Origin: an uncultured Pirellula sp.
Lineage (GTDB): Bacteria > Planctomycetota > Planctomycetia > Pirellulales > Pirellulaceae
Length of the DNA: 64,000 bases
Reading direction: 5' to 3'
NCBI GenBank assembly: GCA_903858115.1
Contig: CAIOHR010000002.1
Coordinates: 1-64,000, forward strand
Shown: positions 20,109-30,205 of the stretch, piece by piece
Layout: each line of letters opens with the position of its first letter
Numbering within the stretch: position 1 is the stretch's first letter
Made by a program: the position numbers and the translations under genes
Notes under the pieces: model-generated
What the model was told of the DNA's origin: nothing
What the model saw: only the letters and a program-made list of their open reading frames with translations
The model's database searches: none

Positions 20109-21056
20109 GTGACGCGACCTGATCATTTTTTTCGCGGTTGTATGCCGGCATTGATGACCCCCTGCCTGAAGAACCGCAAGCCGGATTTTGATGCGCTCGT
20201 TGCAAAAGGCAAGCATCTCGTCAGCTCAGGAATGAAGGCGGTGATTTACTGCGGTTCGATGGGGGACTGGCCGTTGTTGTCTGAATCGGAACGGCAGACT
20301 GGAGTGGCCGAGCTTGTGAAGGCTGGGGTGCCCGTGGTGGTTGGGACCGGGGCGCAGAATTCGATATTTGCGGCCGCGCACGCGGCGCACGCTGAAAAGG
20401 TCGGTGCGGCTGGGCTGATGGTGATCCCGCGTGTTCTTTCGCGAGGGACATCCAAGGCTGCTCAATACGATCATTTCTCCAAAATCTTATCGGCAGCACC
20501 GTCATTGCCGGCTGTCATTTACAACAGTCCGTATTACGGATTCCAAACAAAGGCCGATTTGTTTTTCGAGTTGCGAAAGAAATACCCGAGTCTTGTGGGA
20601 TTCAAAGAGTTTGGAGGCGCGGCTTCGTTGGACTATGCCGCCGAACATATCACGAGTGGCGACCCCGAGTTGTCCTTGATGGTCGGAGTGGACACGCAAG
20701 TGGTGCATGGTTTCGTTTATTGCGGGGCTGCCGGCGCGATTACTGGCGTCGGCAATGCGTTACCAAAGGAGGTTCTCCGCCTCGTGGCTCTCTGCGAAAA
20801 GGCCGTGGCGGGAGACCATCAAGCGAAAGAGTGGGCGAAGGAATTAGGGGATGCGCTTCAGGTTTTATCAACCTTTGATGAAGGGCCCGATCTCGTTCTG
20901 TATTACAAACATCTCATGGTTCTTGAAGGGAACTCAGAGTACGAACTTCAGCTGCAAGAGTGCGATGTACTGTCCAAAAATCAAAAAACCTTTTTGGAGT
21001 TGCAATGGCGGCAGTTTCGAGACTGGTGGTCTTCATGGCCAGGTGCGAACTCTTAA
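20109..21056 (+). CDS. Dihydrodipicolinate synthase/N-acetylneuraminate lyase family protein
   Basis: FRGCMPALMTPCLKNRKPDFDALV..., GSMGDWPLLSESER, AVIYNSPYYG, GFKEFGG; GTG start at 20109. Confidence 0.88.
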   Translation: MTRPDHFFRGCMPALMTPCLKNRKPDFDALVAKGKHLVSSGMKAVIYCGSMGDWPLLSESERQTGVAELVKAGVPVVVGTGAQNSIFAAAHAAHAEKVGAAGLMVIPRVLSRGTSKAAQYDHFSKILSAAPSLPAVIYNSPYYGFQTKADLFFELRKKYPSLVGFKEFGGAASLDYAAEHITSGDPELSLMVGVDTQVVHGFVYCGAAGAITGVGNALPKEVLRLVALCEKAVAGDHQAKEWAKELGDALQVLSTFDEGPDLVLYYKHLMVLEGNSEYELQLQECDVLSKNQKTFLELQWRQFRDWWSSWPGANS

Positions 21057-21076
21057 CGAGAGAAACAGCCGATGAA

Positions 21077-21120
21077 AGTCAAAGTAGTAAGTACATTCCA
21101 TGGGCCGTCCACCTAGAATA
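21077..21120 (+). repeat. REP-like dispersed repeat, copy 1 (degenerate)
   Basis: AGTCAAAGTAGTAAGTACATTCCATGGGCCGTCCACCTAGAATA; matches copies at 33277 and 63921. Confidence 0.85.
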
Positions 21121-21321
21121 CCAACACGGCCAACATTAGTGAGGCGAGTTTGATTCACCCCCCATTGCGGTCTAAGGAGGCGAGTTTTTTTAATAAATAC
21201 CTTAATGTTACTTATGGCCCCGTTGCGAGTGCCAAGGTTGATCCGATATCATCATAGGAAGCGACTCGAAAGCGATTTGTTTTTCTAACTTTGATGTGTT
21301 GTTTCATATTGGAGATCTATT

Positions 21322-22371
21322 GTGGGGAAGAAGTATCTAGTTCGAGGCTTCACTCTGGTGGAGCTTTTGGTGGTAATTGCCATCATTGGTATTCTGGTAG
21401 GGTTGTTGTTGCCAGCAGTCCAAGCGGCTCGCGAAGCTGCAAGAAGAATGCAATGCCAAAACAATCTCAAGCAACAGGCATTGGCGACACATAATGCGCA
21501 TGACACACATCGACGGTTTCCACCGCAATCAGGGAATTATGGTGGAGCATGGTATGCGCCTTTATACTTTCACTTGTTGCCCTTTATCGAACAGAAGAAT
21601 GTGTTTGAGATGGCGGGCAATTGCGACTTAGGTGCAGCCGTTGGTCAGGCCGCACCAGGCACTACGATTACCAATCTCGGTTTTGTGTGGCCTACATGGG
21701 GGTCGGTGAATACCGGCAGTAGAACATGGCTTCGTCAGACAAGAATGTCGACATATCAGTGCCCTAGCGATAGTACATTAGGGAATGGTTTAGACTGGAC
21801 GCCAGGTGATGCTTCTTATGCTGGTAACTTTTTGGTGTTTGGTGGCGTCAACAACCGCGCTGTGGTTTGTGGTAGTGCAGGAAATCCATGGGAGACCTGC
21901 TGGGACGCAAGAGCTACATTTGGCACGCTTACCGATGGAACATCCAGCACCATTATGTTTGCGGAGAAGCTTTCTCGCTGTGATGGAACTGGACGACCAG
22001 GAGGCAATTGGTGGATGCGAGGCGTGTTTCGTATCGGTGCTGCTGGCGGAGGAAATCCGAGTTCGGGCGTTCCCGCGGACAGCTATCCAGGAGATCGCTT
22101 ATCAAGTGTGTTCGGTGGTGGACGGGGACGCGATGGAACCATCTTTACCTTTGGAGCGAATTCGAAGTTTCAAGTCAATCCAAGGAATCCGCTTGCTAGC
22201 TCAGGAGAGGGCGGGAACTGCGATCGAAGATTGGCTTCAACGCAACACATCAGTATGCAAGTCGGATTGTCGGATGGCAGTATCCGCGGCATCTCCGGCA
22301 GCATGGATAATGTTATTTGGTTTGAACTGTTGACCCCATCGGGTGGTGAAGTGAATCGCGATGTCGAATAA
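21322..22371 (+). CDS. DUF1559 domain prepilin-type protein
   Basis: [45 protein letters not shown]-terminal H-x-[10 protein letters not shown] region; GTG start. Confidence 0.95.
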   Translation: MGKKYLVRGFTLVELLVVIAIIGILVGLLLPAVQAAREAARRMQCQNNLKQQALATHNAHDTHRRFPPQSGNYGGAWYAPLYFHLLPFIEQKNVFEMAGNCDLGAAVGQAAPGTTITNLGFVWPTWGSVNTGSRTWLRQTRMSTYQCPSDSTLGNGLDWTPGDASYAGNFLVFGGVNNRAVVCGSAGNPWETCWDARATFGTLTDGTSSTIMFAEKLSRCDGTGRPGGNWWMRGVFRIGAAGGGNPSSGVPADSYPGDRLSSVFGGGRGRDGTIFTFGANSKFQVNPRNPLASSGEGGNCDRRLASTQHISMQVGLSDGSIRGISGSMDNVIWFELLTPSGGEVNRDVE

Positions 22372-22410
22372 CACTCTTGTTGTTTTGCATTGAATTGCAA
22401 TTCATCGTTA

Positions 22411-22463
22411 GAACGGGACGCATCTTCCGTTCAAGCTACAGACCGGGACATCTGTCCCGGTCT
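22411..22463. terminator. Two adjacent terminator-like hairpins
   Basis: GAACGG-gacgcatctt-CCGTTC then AGACCGGGACA-TC-TGTCCCGGTCT (11-bp perfect stem); between the DUF1559 gene and the following lipoprotein gene. Confidence 0.6.
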
Positions 22464-22518
22464 ATTGTCATGATAAATCATTAATAAATCCCGTCGTTTC
22501 GATAGTGATGAAGGCTAC

Positions 22519-22977
22519 GTGAGTATGTGGAACAAAGTATTGGTGCTGGGTGCATTAGCTGCGTTCGTCGGTTGTGGACCGCGCATGGGTGAGGTGTCTG
22601 GTGTCGCGATGTTTGAGGGAAAGCCGATTCCTGGTGGGTTGCTTACTTTTCGTCATTCCGATCCATCCCACAACTCGGTTACCTATGAGTTACCCCGAGA
22701 GGGAACATTCAAGGTGGAGATTCCTGTTGGTGATGTATCGATTTGCATCGAAAATCGAGAATTCGAGCCAAAGCCTGCGACGATGCCAGCCATCCCGCCG
22801 GGGATGAATCTACCGCCGGAAGTCATCAAGAGTATGCAAGCTAGCAGCAAAGAATCGAGCAAGGTATCTGACCGCTGGGTCAAGCTGCCAGAGAAATACT
22901 ACGATATGGAAACATCGGGCTTGAAGATTGTCGTCAAAGGGGGCAAGCAACAAGAAACCATCGAATTCAAAAAGTAA
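22519..22977 (+). CDS. Small lipoprotein, carboxypeptidase-regulatory-like
   Basis: Lipobox-like LAAFVGCG; SGVAMFEGKPIPGGLLTF...FKVEIPVGD; gene order typical downstream of DUF1559 genes. Confidence 0.7.
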   Translation: MSMWNKVLVLGALAAFVGCGPRMGEVSGVAMFEGKPIPGGLLTFRHSDPSHNSVTYELPREGTFKVEIPVGDVSICIENREFEPKPATMPAIPPGMNLPPEVIKSMQASSKESSKVSDRWVKLPEKYYDMETSGLKIVVKGGKQQETIEFKK

Positions 22978-22986
22978 GTGGACTGC

Positions 22987-23481
22987 TTACTTTTTTCCGA
23001 GACGCCGTTTGTTTTCGAAGAACTCGGTCAACAGTTGGCCGCATTCTTTCGCGAGGATGCCACCAAAAACTTCGCAGCGATGATTGAGCCGTGGGTCGGT
23101 GAGTAGATGGAAGAGTGATTCTACTGCGCCGGCTTTGGTATCGATGGCACCATAAAACACGGTCGGGATTCTCGATTGTAGGATTGCCCCTGCGCACATC
23201 GGGCAAGGTTCGAGCGTGACGTAAAGTGCGCAGTCTTCGAGTCGCCAGGACTTCAGTTGAGCTGCGGCTTGTGTGATCGCAATCATCTCTGCATGTGCAG
23301 TCGGGTCGGCTAATTGTTCGCGTTGATTGTAAGCGGCTGCGATGATTTGATGCTTATGAACGATCAAAGCACCGACCGGTACCTCGTCTTCGATGGCCGC
23401 TTGCTGAGCGAGCTCAATGGCTCGCCGCATAAAGTGCTCGCTTGCGAACGGAAGAAGTTCATCGTCGCTATTTCTTCTCAA
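22987..23481 (-). CDS. tadA: tRNA-specific adenosine deaminase
   Basis: [59 protein letters not shown]. Confidence 0.95.
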   Translation of the reverse strand: MRRNSDDELLPFASEHFMRRAIELAQQAAIEDEVPVGALIVHKHQIIAAAYNQREQLADPTAHAEMIAITQAAAQLKSWRLEDCALYVTLEPCPMCAGAILQSRIPTVFYGAIDTKAGAVESLFHLLTDPRLNHRCEVFGGILAKECGQLLTEFFENKRRLGKK

Positions 23482-24154
23482 GAGCTTCTTCCATGACTTT
23501 CATGAAGACTTGCGAGACGCTTTGATTGAACTCTTCTTTGGGGATCTCAAAGCGATCGTTCATTGCTTTCATGCGTCGCATGAACTCTCGCAATTGTTCC
23601 GCCGTGATGCCATCTCTTGGTTTCAAGCGGCCCGACTTCTGTTCTTTGATGCAGACATTTTGTGTTCCGAATTCCATGTCTTGCATCGATAACTTTCCGA
23701 GCGATGCACAGTGGAACCATCGATCGCATTCGAAGGAGAACTCGGCCTTTTCTTCGGGTGACATCTCCGACGCTTGGGCGATGAGATTCAGGTTCTCGAC
23801 GGCTCCCCATTGAAGGATAGCACTTTCGGTCAGTCGAATTCCTAAACGGGAAAGTTGCCGGGTAGTGAGTTCTTCACGTTCCATCGATTCGGAAATTTCA
23901 TTGAGTTTCGCGATGATAATCTGGCGATCGTTTTGACCGAGCGAAGATTGCTCTACCCATGGAATGAGTTGTTCACGGACAGATCTAGCAGCGGTCTGTC
24001 CCTGTTTTCCCATGAGCATCATAGACATGTAGACAAAGAAAATGCTGATGCCTACAAGTCCGAAAATTCCAATCACGACGCAAGCGGGCCCAAGAGAAAC
24101 GTCTTTTTCTGGGTAACTCGGATTGGTCGCACGGTTATTGGTCATATTGTCCAA
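23468..24154 (-). CDS. Hypothetical membrane-anchored protein
   Basis: 228 aa with one TM helix ([23 protein letters not shown]); overlaps tadA start by 14 bp, directly abuts greA. Confidence 0.7.
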   Translation of the reverse strand: MDNMTNNRATNPSYPEKDVSLGPACVVIGIFGLVGISIFFVYMSMMLMGKQGQTAARSVREQLIPWVEQSSLGQNDRQIIIAKLNEISESMEREELTTRQLSRLGIRLTESAILQWGAVENLNLIAQASEMSPEEKAEFSFECDRWFHCASLGKLSMQDMEFGTQNVCIKEQKSGRLKPRDGITAEQLREFMRRMKAMNDRFEIPKEEFNQSVSQVFMKVMEEALEKK

Positions 24155-24631
24155 CTAGTCTTCAAATTCGATAGAAAGAACTTCATATTTCAGTGTTCCG
24201 CGAGGAGCAGCAATTTCAACGGTCTCGCCAACTTTTTTCCCCATAATGGCTACACCGAAAGGGCTGCTGGAGAGGATTCTTCCATTCTCATAGTCTTCGT
24301 CGCCTGCCCCGACCAAGGTGTAGACTTCCTCATCCCCCCAGGAGTCCTTGAGCTTGACTTTGGCACCAAAAACGACCTGATCGCGTGGTAGCGTCGAGGT
24401 GTCGACGATATGTGCTTTGCTCAGCTTGGATTTGAGCGAGTTGATTTTCGCTTGCATCATGCCTTGGTTTTCTCGCTGGGCATGATACTCCGCGTTCTCT
24501 TTCAGGTCCCCTTCGGCGCGTGCTTCAGCGATCTTCTCTGAGATGAGAGGCATCTCGACCGTTTCCAGGCGTTCGATCTCAGCCTTCATTCGGTTGTAAC
24601 CCTCTCGGGTCATGGAAACGAAATCCGTCAT
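24155..24631 (-). CDS. greA: Transcription elongation factor GreA
   Basis: [65 protein letters not shown]...[22 protein letters not shown]. Confidence 0.97.
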   Translation of the reverse strand: MTDFVSMTREGYNRMKAEIERLETVEMPLISEKIAEARAEGDLKENAEYHAQRENQGMMQAKINSLKSKLSKAHIVDTSTLPRDQVVFGAKVKLKDSWGDEEVYTLVGAGDEDYENGRILSSSPFGVAIMGKKVGETVEIAAPRGTLKYEVLSIEFED

Positions 24632-24997
24632 GGTTCAAAATCTCCGCAAAAGCAAAAAAAGATGCGACTTGAATCCCCGGGGCGGAGACAAAAGTCGCAT
24701 CATAACTCACACATTGTAAGCAATTTATTCCAGCTTGAACCACAGCATCTTTCCCGCCGCACCGAAAAAGTCAACCCCAAGAGCTCGATGATGGCAATTG
24801 CCCAACTATCGAAAAAATCCTTCGGGATTATTCGGAAGCGCTCGGATACAATGTGCCCATCTGCCTTGGAGTATCTGAATACCAGATGATTCTTCAAGCC
24901 AGAGTCCGTTCTCCAAGCCAGAAGTCTTTGCGTCATCCCAGTGGGGGGGAAGATTGATTTGAAAACGATTTTGACCTCGAAATGGTTTGCTCGAAGG

Positions 24998-25834
24998 ATG
25001 CACCTTCGATTCCGATGTCTCGTGGCTCTGGCGGTTTGCGGCGCGGTAAGTGGTAGCTATCGGAATTGTTGTGTTGACGCTGCCGCTGTCGGCGGGCAAG
25101 AGGCGGAGAACGCGAGCCGAGGGGGATCCGCTTCCAAGGATGAGGCGGAATTGTTGCCGATCTTCCATTCGGTGGAAGATGGCTTGGTGGCCTCGGAAGA
25201 ACTCGATCGACCCGTCGTGGTGTTGTTCACTGCGAGTTGGTGTGGTCCATGCAAGGAATTGACGGGTGCCTTGACGGAGAGGTTTGAGTCAGAGCTTCTC
25301 AAGCCATCGGCGAACAGCCTTTTCCGAAGCTGGGTTTTGGTGAAAGTGGACGTCGATGAACGCAAAGACTTGGCGGACCGATTCGAGATTCGAGGTGTGC
25401 CCGCGATGCGAGTTCTAGACTTGAACGAAAGAGTACTGGCGAAAACAGAAGGTTATGATTCTTATGCATCGTTTGCCGAATGGCTTGATAATTGCAAAAG
25501 AACTTCGACACCCCGCGTTCAACGCTCACTTCAAAACAGCACCGACCTAACCGAGGTTATGGCGGAGTTGGTTGTTCTCCTTGGAGATCGCAATCTGGAA
25601 ATCCGGGAACGGGCGATGCATCGGTTGTCGAGCGATAGAAAATTGACGCAACGGAACATCCTCGAAGTGATGCGGGGCGGAAGCCTCGCCCAGCGACTTT
25701 GTTCCTTGGAGATCTTGAGGAAGTGGGGAATCGACGTGTCAGGTTTCGATCCATGGAAGCCAGAAACGTTTCAGGATGCGCGAATAGCCAAATTGCGAGA
25801 TGCGGTCGTCCAAGATGGAAACGGCAAGGACTGA
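24998..25834 (+). CDS. Thioredoxin-fold secreted protein
   Basis: VVVLFTASWCGPCKELTGAL active site (CGPC), VDVDERKDLADRFEIRGVPAMRVLD; N-terminal hydrophobic segment; ORF track begins at 24941. Confidence 0.85.
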   Translation: MHLRFRCLVALAVCGAVSGSYRNCCVDAAAVGGQEAENASRGGSASKDEAELLPIFHSVEDGLVASEELDRPVVVLFTASWCGPCKELTGALTERFESELLKPSANSLFRSWVLVKVDVDERKDLADRFEIRGVPAMRVLDLNERVLAKTEGYDSYASFAEWLDNCKRTSTPRVQRSLQNSTDLTEVMAELVVLLGDRNLEIRERAMHRLSSDRKLTQRNILEVMRGGSLAQRLCSLEILRKWGIDVSGFDPWKPETFQDARIAKLRDAVVQDGNGKD

Positions 25835-25870
25835 GTATTTGTATTGAACCCCTGAACTGAGACATTGAGC

Positions 25871-26293
25871 ATGGCTATTACGATCCGAAAAGGCAAAGCG
25901 CTTGAAACGCTAAACTTGACCCCGTTGATCGATGTTGTTTTCTTATTGTTGATCTTTTTTCTTGTCGCGACTCGCTTTGCGCAGGAAGATCGCGAGTTGC
26001 CAGTTCAGCTTCCTTCCGCTTCCAATGCGTTGCCGATGACGATGGAACCCAATGAGCTCGTGATCAATGTCGATGCCAATGGGGTCTATGTGGTTCGAGG
26101 GACGCCGATGACAGTGGAGGCGCTAGAGGAGGTGGTTAGCAAAGCGGTGGCTGACAACCCTATTCATCAAGTGGTCGTGATACGGTCTGATCGCTCTACG
26201 GCCGTTCAATCCGTCGTGACGATCATGGATCTGTGTACGAAGCTGAAAGTCCCGTCCTACAAAATCTCGACGGACGCTCCGCCAGCATCATGA
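25871..26293 (+). CDS. ExbD/TolR-family biopolymer transport protein
   Basis: LNLTPLIDVVFLLLIFFLVATRFA; C-terminal VVIRSDRSTAVQSVVTIMDLC. Confidence 0.9.
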   Translation: MAITIRKGKALETLNLTPLIDVVFLLLIFFLVATRFAQEDRELPVQLPSASNALPMTMEPNELVINVDANGVYVVRGTPMTVEALEEVVSKAVADNPIHQVVVIRSDRSTAVQSVVTIMDLCTKLKVPSYKISTDAPPAS

Positions 26294-29079
26294 CGAATCA
26301 ACGAACAAATGCTACTGGTTTATTGTTGCTCGACATTGCATTCGTATTGTTCGGCGCACTAGTACTCTACTTGGTTGTTCGATTGTTGAGTTTCGATGAC
26401 CCAAATCCGCTTCAAAACGCGTGGACTTATGTTCTAGGAGTTCCGACCGTCGTCGTGGCTGTCTCCATGCTCACGCATGCGATGTCCAATGAGGTTATCG
26501 AACGATCCATTCAGGTTGGCTTCTTGGCGAGCGTGTCGGTCCATCTGTTATTGGCGATTTCTGCAATTCACTTCGTCATATTTCAAGGTGTTTGGCCAAC
26601 GGATACGCCGGTTGTTTCTGTCGTGCCGACCAAGGCGAGGACCAAAGTGCCACAATACTACCAGCCTAGCTCGTCTACTAGTTTGGCACGTCCCGACTAT
26701 TTGAAGCCGATCGAAACGGATAACCAGCAGGCTTCGGATTTGCCCGCAGAGATCAAAAAGCTTACCGAGTCCACCAAATTGCAATTGGAAGTCGCTCGTG
26801 AATCCATCAAGACGGCTTTGGCTGAGAGAAGCTTTGAACAGGATCGTAGAACGGAGAGCATTCCGACGCCAACGATTCGTTCGAGCGCTGCCAAGTTAGA
26901 TCGCCCCGATCTTGCTTCCAATCGACGGATAGCGCAGGAAACGATTGAAGTGCCAATCCTAGAGCAAAGGTCAGAGCTGACACCTGAAAACAATCCAAAA
27001 CCTATCGACATTGAGCGGGCACAATCCACGGAGAGTTCGAGTATTGCGACGAAGATGGATTTCAATCTTCGCGATGTGCCTCGGCCGAATCTAAGTAGTC
27101 GGACGGTCGAGCCGTCTACTTCGGTATCACCTAAAGCATCGATCGAAAAGCAACTACAGCAGTCGATGAGTGCGATGCAGTCGCCTTCCCCAAAATTGCC
27201 GAATCGAAATGAATTGGCCCGCAATGACAAACCGATGGCGAGCGAGATTCCTGTACCAAGATTGATACAGAACGATTCAAAAGACCGTTCACAGCTCGAT
27301 CCTATTGCTCAAGCTGCCGATACCGATGTGACAAAGTCGACGGCCTCCCGAGTGTCGAGGTCGGACGCATGGTCAATCGCATCACCATTGGGCGAATTCT
27401 CGCCGAGTTTTAGTGCATCGAATTTGAACGCAGAGAGAGCGAGTCAAGAGACATCGAGTGCTCGGGCTAATTCCGCAAGTGGTACTCGTCTTGAAAAGCA
27501 GTCTCAGGCCCAATCGCCGGACTTCTTAAGGGATCCTCGTTTCCAAGAAGAGGGGCTTGCTGGTGGTGTGCGGTCCATTTTGGGTGGCGAGACGATGGGA
27601 CGCGTCTCTTCTAATCCTACAGGCAATTCCACAGTCCCGATCGAGTTCGACGCTGGAATCAAGGAACCCAATAAGTCCAGCGAGGCATCGCTAGCTTCCG
27701 AGCTTTCGCCGGGTGAGGTGTCGATTTCGAGATCAACAATTTCTTCCAGAAATGCAGGGAGTATTGGTGCGCCGAACATCTCGTTGCCAGACGTAGGTAG
27801 AGAGTCATGGACAGGTCCAAAGAGCGACCTGTCTCGCAAGGCCCTATCGTCGTTGGATTTGGAGAATGTTGTCCCAGAGTTGCGAGCAACGGATTTTGCC
27901 CCAGAGCGCTTAACTCGCCCAGAGCTTGCAGGCCCCAAGGTCGCTGCGTCGAGTGTACCCATCCCAACACCTGCGTTTTCTCTACGCTTGAAGCGGATCC
28001 AAGAGCGGGAGAGCCAAGCTGCTTTGGAACTCGGACCGCTCGGACCGCAAACGGAATTAGCGATCGAACGCGGATTGCAATTCTTGGCAAAGTATCAGCG
28101 AGCGGATGGTTCTTGGAATTTGGGTGATTTCGGACAATCGATTAGGATGCAAAGCAATACGGCGGCCACGGCATTGGCCTTACTTTCTTTTCAAGGTGCT
28201 GGATACACGCATCGCCAGTTCAAGTATGAGAGCGTATGCAAGGGGGCGTTGTCTTCGCTGATTGAAAATCAGAAGGCCAATGGAGATTTGTATCAGAAGG
28301 CGGATTCTGTTTCGAACGCGAACGCTTGGTTGTATAGTCACGCTATCGCAAGTCTCGCACTGTGTGAAGCCTATGGCATGACGCAGGATGAAACGATTCG
28401 AGGCAATGCTCAGAAAGCCATCGATTTTTTGGTCGCAAGCCAAGACCCGATTGGAGGAGGATGGCGATATGCACCGCGCGTGGGGTCTGACACGAGCGTA
28501 ACGGGTTGGGTGATGATGGCGTTCAAGAGCGCCGAACTATCTGGCTTGAATGTTCCCGAGAATGTATACGTTGGAATTCAAAAGTGGCTTGATAACTCGC
28601 AAGACAAAGAGGCGGCCTATTTGTATCGCTACAACTGGCAAGCGAATACTCCGATGACGCAGCATGGTCGTATTCCAACGCCCGTCATGACCAGTGTAGG
28701 TTTATTGATGCGACTGTACACGGGTTGGCGACGTGATAACCCGAACATGCAGAAAGGAACGCGATGGTTATTGGGTCGATTGCCTTCCGAAGGAACGGTT
28801 CGCGCCCCTGCGAGAGATACTTACTATTGGTACTACGCCACACAGGTAATGTTTCATGCGGGCGGAGATACGTGGAAGAAATGGTATGGAACGCTTTACC
28901 CTATTTTGATTCAATCACAACAGGAGGCAGGCGAGTATGTAGGTTCGTGGGAGCCAGGTGGTCCGATTCCAGACGCGTGGGGTGAGTTCGGCGGGCGATT
29001 GTATGTGACAACCCTGAATCTCTTGTCATTGGAGGTATACTACCGACATCTTCCGCTGTATGAAGCGACTGCCGACTAG
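26290..29079 (+). CDS. Large membrane protein with disordered middle and C-terminal prenyltransferase/squalene-oxidase-type repeat (alpha/alpha toroid) domain
   Basis: ATGA overlap with exbD; N-terminal TM helices; LQFLAKYQRADGSWNLGDFG, AIDFLVASQDPIGGGWRYAP, GTRWLLGRLP, VGSWEPGG.IPDAWGEFGGRLYVTTLNLLSLEVYYRHLPLY. Confidence 0.8.
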   Translation: MTNQRTNATGLLLLDIAFVLFGALVLYLVVRLLSFDDPNPLQNAWTYVLGVPTVVVAVSMLTHAMSNEVIERSIQVGFLASVSVHLLLAISAIHFVIFQGVWPTDTPVVSVVPTKARTKVPQYYQPSSSTSLARPDYLKPIETDNQQASDLPAEIKKLTESTKLQLEVARESIKTALAERSFEQDRRTESIPTPTIRSSAAKLDRPDLASNRRIAQETIEVPILEQRSELTPENNPKPIDIERAQSTESSSIATKMDFNLRDVPRPNLSSRTVEPSTSVSPKASIEKQLQQSMSAMQSPSPKLPNRNELARNDKPMASEIPVPRLIQNDSKDRSQLDPIAQAADTDVTKSTASRVSRSDAWSIASPLGEFSPSFSASNLNAERASQETSSARANSASGTRLEKQSQAQSPDFLRDPRFQEEGLAGGVRSILGGETMGRVSSNPTGNSTVPIEFDAGIKEPNKSSEASLASELSPGEVSISRSTISSRNAGSIGAPNISLPDVGRESWTGPKSDLSRKALSSLDLENVVPELRATDFAPERLTRPELAGPKVAASSVPIPTPAFSLRLKRIQERESQAALELGPLGPQTELAIERGLQFLAKYQRADGSWNLGDFGQSIRMQSNTAATALALLSFQGAGYTHRQFKYESVCKGALSSLIENQKANGDLYQKADSVSNANAWLYSHAIASLALCEAYGMTQDETIRGNAQKAIDFLVASQDPIGGGWRYAPRVGSDTSVTGWVMMAFKSAELSGLNVPENVYVGIQKWLDNSQDKEAAYLYRYNWQANTPMTQHGRIPTPVMTSVGLLMRLYTGWRRDNPNMQKGTRWLLGRLPSEGTVRAPARDTYYWYYATQVMFHAGGDTWKKWYGTLYPILIQSQQEAGEYVGSWEPGGPIPDAWGEFGGRLYVTTLNLLSLEVYYRHLPLYEATAD

Positions 29080-29153
29080 TGCATGGCAGATGAATAGCCC
29101 GTGATTTGATAGCCCGTGATTTGATTCGAGTAGTGAAACCCGACAAAAACAAT

Positions 29154-29495
29154 ATGAAGCCACAGCCGACAACACTTCGACTTAGCCCTCGCCGATCTTT
29201 GGAGATTGAGTGGAGTGATGGCCGAACCATGGACTACCCCTTCAAAACGCTTCGAGATGCTTGTCCCTGTGCCACTTGCCGGGAGAAAAAGCGAGCTTCG
29301 GAGGGGAAACCTAAGAATTTACTGAACATTCTCGCAGCCGAAGAAACGGTGCCGCTGGCGGTTGCCGAGATGCGACCGGTAGGGAATTACGCCTATAACA
29401 TTGCTTTTTCTGATGGTCATAGCTCAGGGCTGTTTACAATAGAGTTACTGCGTGAAATCGGACAACCGATGCAACAGCCTATAACTCCCACCTAA
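29154..29495 (+). CDS. DUF971 (gamma-butyrobetaine hydroxylase-like N-terminal) protein
   Basis: LSPRRSLEIEWSDGRTMDYPFKTLRDACPCATC...AVGNYAYNIAFSDGHSSGLFTIELLRE-type pattern. Confidence 0.88.
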   Translation: MKPQPTTLRLSPRRSLEIEWSDGRTMDYPFKTLRDACPCATCREKKRASEGKPKNLLNILAAEETVPLAVAEMRPVGNYAYNIAFSDGHSSGLFTIELLREIGQPMQQPITPT

Positions 29496-29500
29496 CGTCA

Positions 29501-29977
29501 ATGCTTGCACCAATTTCTGACACGAGTTTATCGCATCGCGATACGTCGGAGGATTTATTGCTCGTCGGTTGGCGAGAAACGATTGCTTTGCCGGAATTCG
29601 GGCTTGAGAAGATCTATGCCAAGCTGGATAGCGGGGCATGTCTTTCTGCGTTGCACGCTGAGAAAATCGAATTGTTTCAAAAACGTAGGCAAACGTGGGT
29701 TCGGTTTGTTACCAGCAGCGATTTAGAGGAAGACACTTCTCCATTCCGATGCGAAGCGAAATGGCTTGGTGACCGAGCGATACGTTCATCTAACGGGCAA
29801 ACCGAATTGCGACCTGTTGTGGAGACGCAAATTTACTTGGGTGGATTTCAGTGGACCATTGAGTTTTCGCTGAGCGATCGCAATTCGTTGGAGTGCAAAG
29901 TCCTGCTCGGGAGGAACGCTATCGCATCGCGCTGTCTTATCGATTGTTCTCGAAGTCATCTCATGAGTCGTCCATAA
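29501..29977 (+). CDS. RimK-associated/ATP-dependent zinc protease family (retropepsin-like) protein
   Basis: VGWRETIALPEFGLEKIYAKLDSGACLSALHAEKIE...RPVVETQIYLGG...CKVLLGRNAI. Confidence 0.8.
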   Translation: MLAPISDTSLSHRDTSEDLLLVGWRETIALPEFGLEKIYAKLDSGACLSALHAEKIELFQKRRQTWVRFVTSSDLEEDTSPFRCEAKWLGDRAIRSSNGQTELRPVVETQIYLGGFQWTIEFSLSDRNSLECKVLLGRNAIASRCLIDCSRSHLMSRP

Positions 29978-30078
29978 TTTTTGAGTTTGCTAGTCAAAAC
30001 TCTTTTTGGCAAAGATACACCCCGTGATTGACCTGTTGGGGAATGCAGTTTAGCATCGTGGTTTGTCCTGTTTGCAAA

Positions 30079-30168
30079 TGTCGTTGACCGCTCCGCCGGT
30101 CACAAACAAATGTCGTTGACCGCTCCGCCGGTCACAAACAAAAAGTCGTTGACCGCTCCGTCGGTCAT
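30079..30168 (+). repeat. Three tandem hairpin-containing direct repeats
   Basis: Units tgtcgttgaccgctccgccggtcacaaacaaa at 30079-30110 and 30111-30142, third variant 30145-30168; each carries TGACCG-CTCCGC/T-CGGTCA. Confidence 0.95.
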
Positions 30169-30205
30169 CCCGCAATTTTCCTTCCTGTTCCATGGAGCCA
30201 CTCTC

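Noticed and set aside
21141-21187. 11-bp direct repeats GAGGCGAGTTT at 21141 and 21177
   Set aside because: Too short and only two copies seen; noted but not enough to define an element.
26290-29079. Hopanoid/squalene cyclase
   Set aside because: The toroid repeats are present but the protein is membrane-anchored with a long disordered middle and no obvious DxDD catalytic motif; not a standard cyclase.
30079-30168. Possible CRISPR array
   Set aside because: Units are directly abutting (period 32) with no spacers and no cas genes; tandem hairpin repeats instead.
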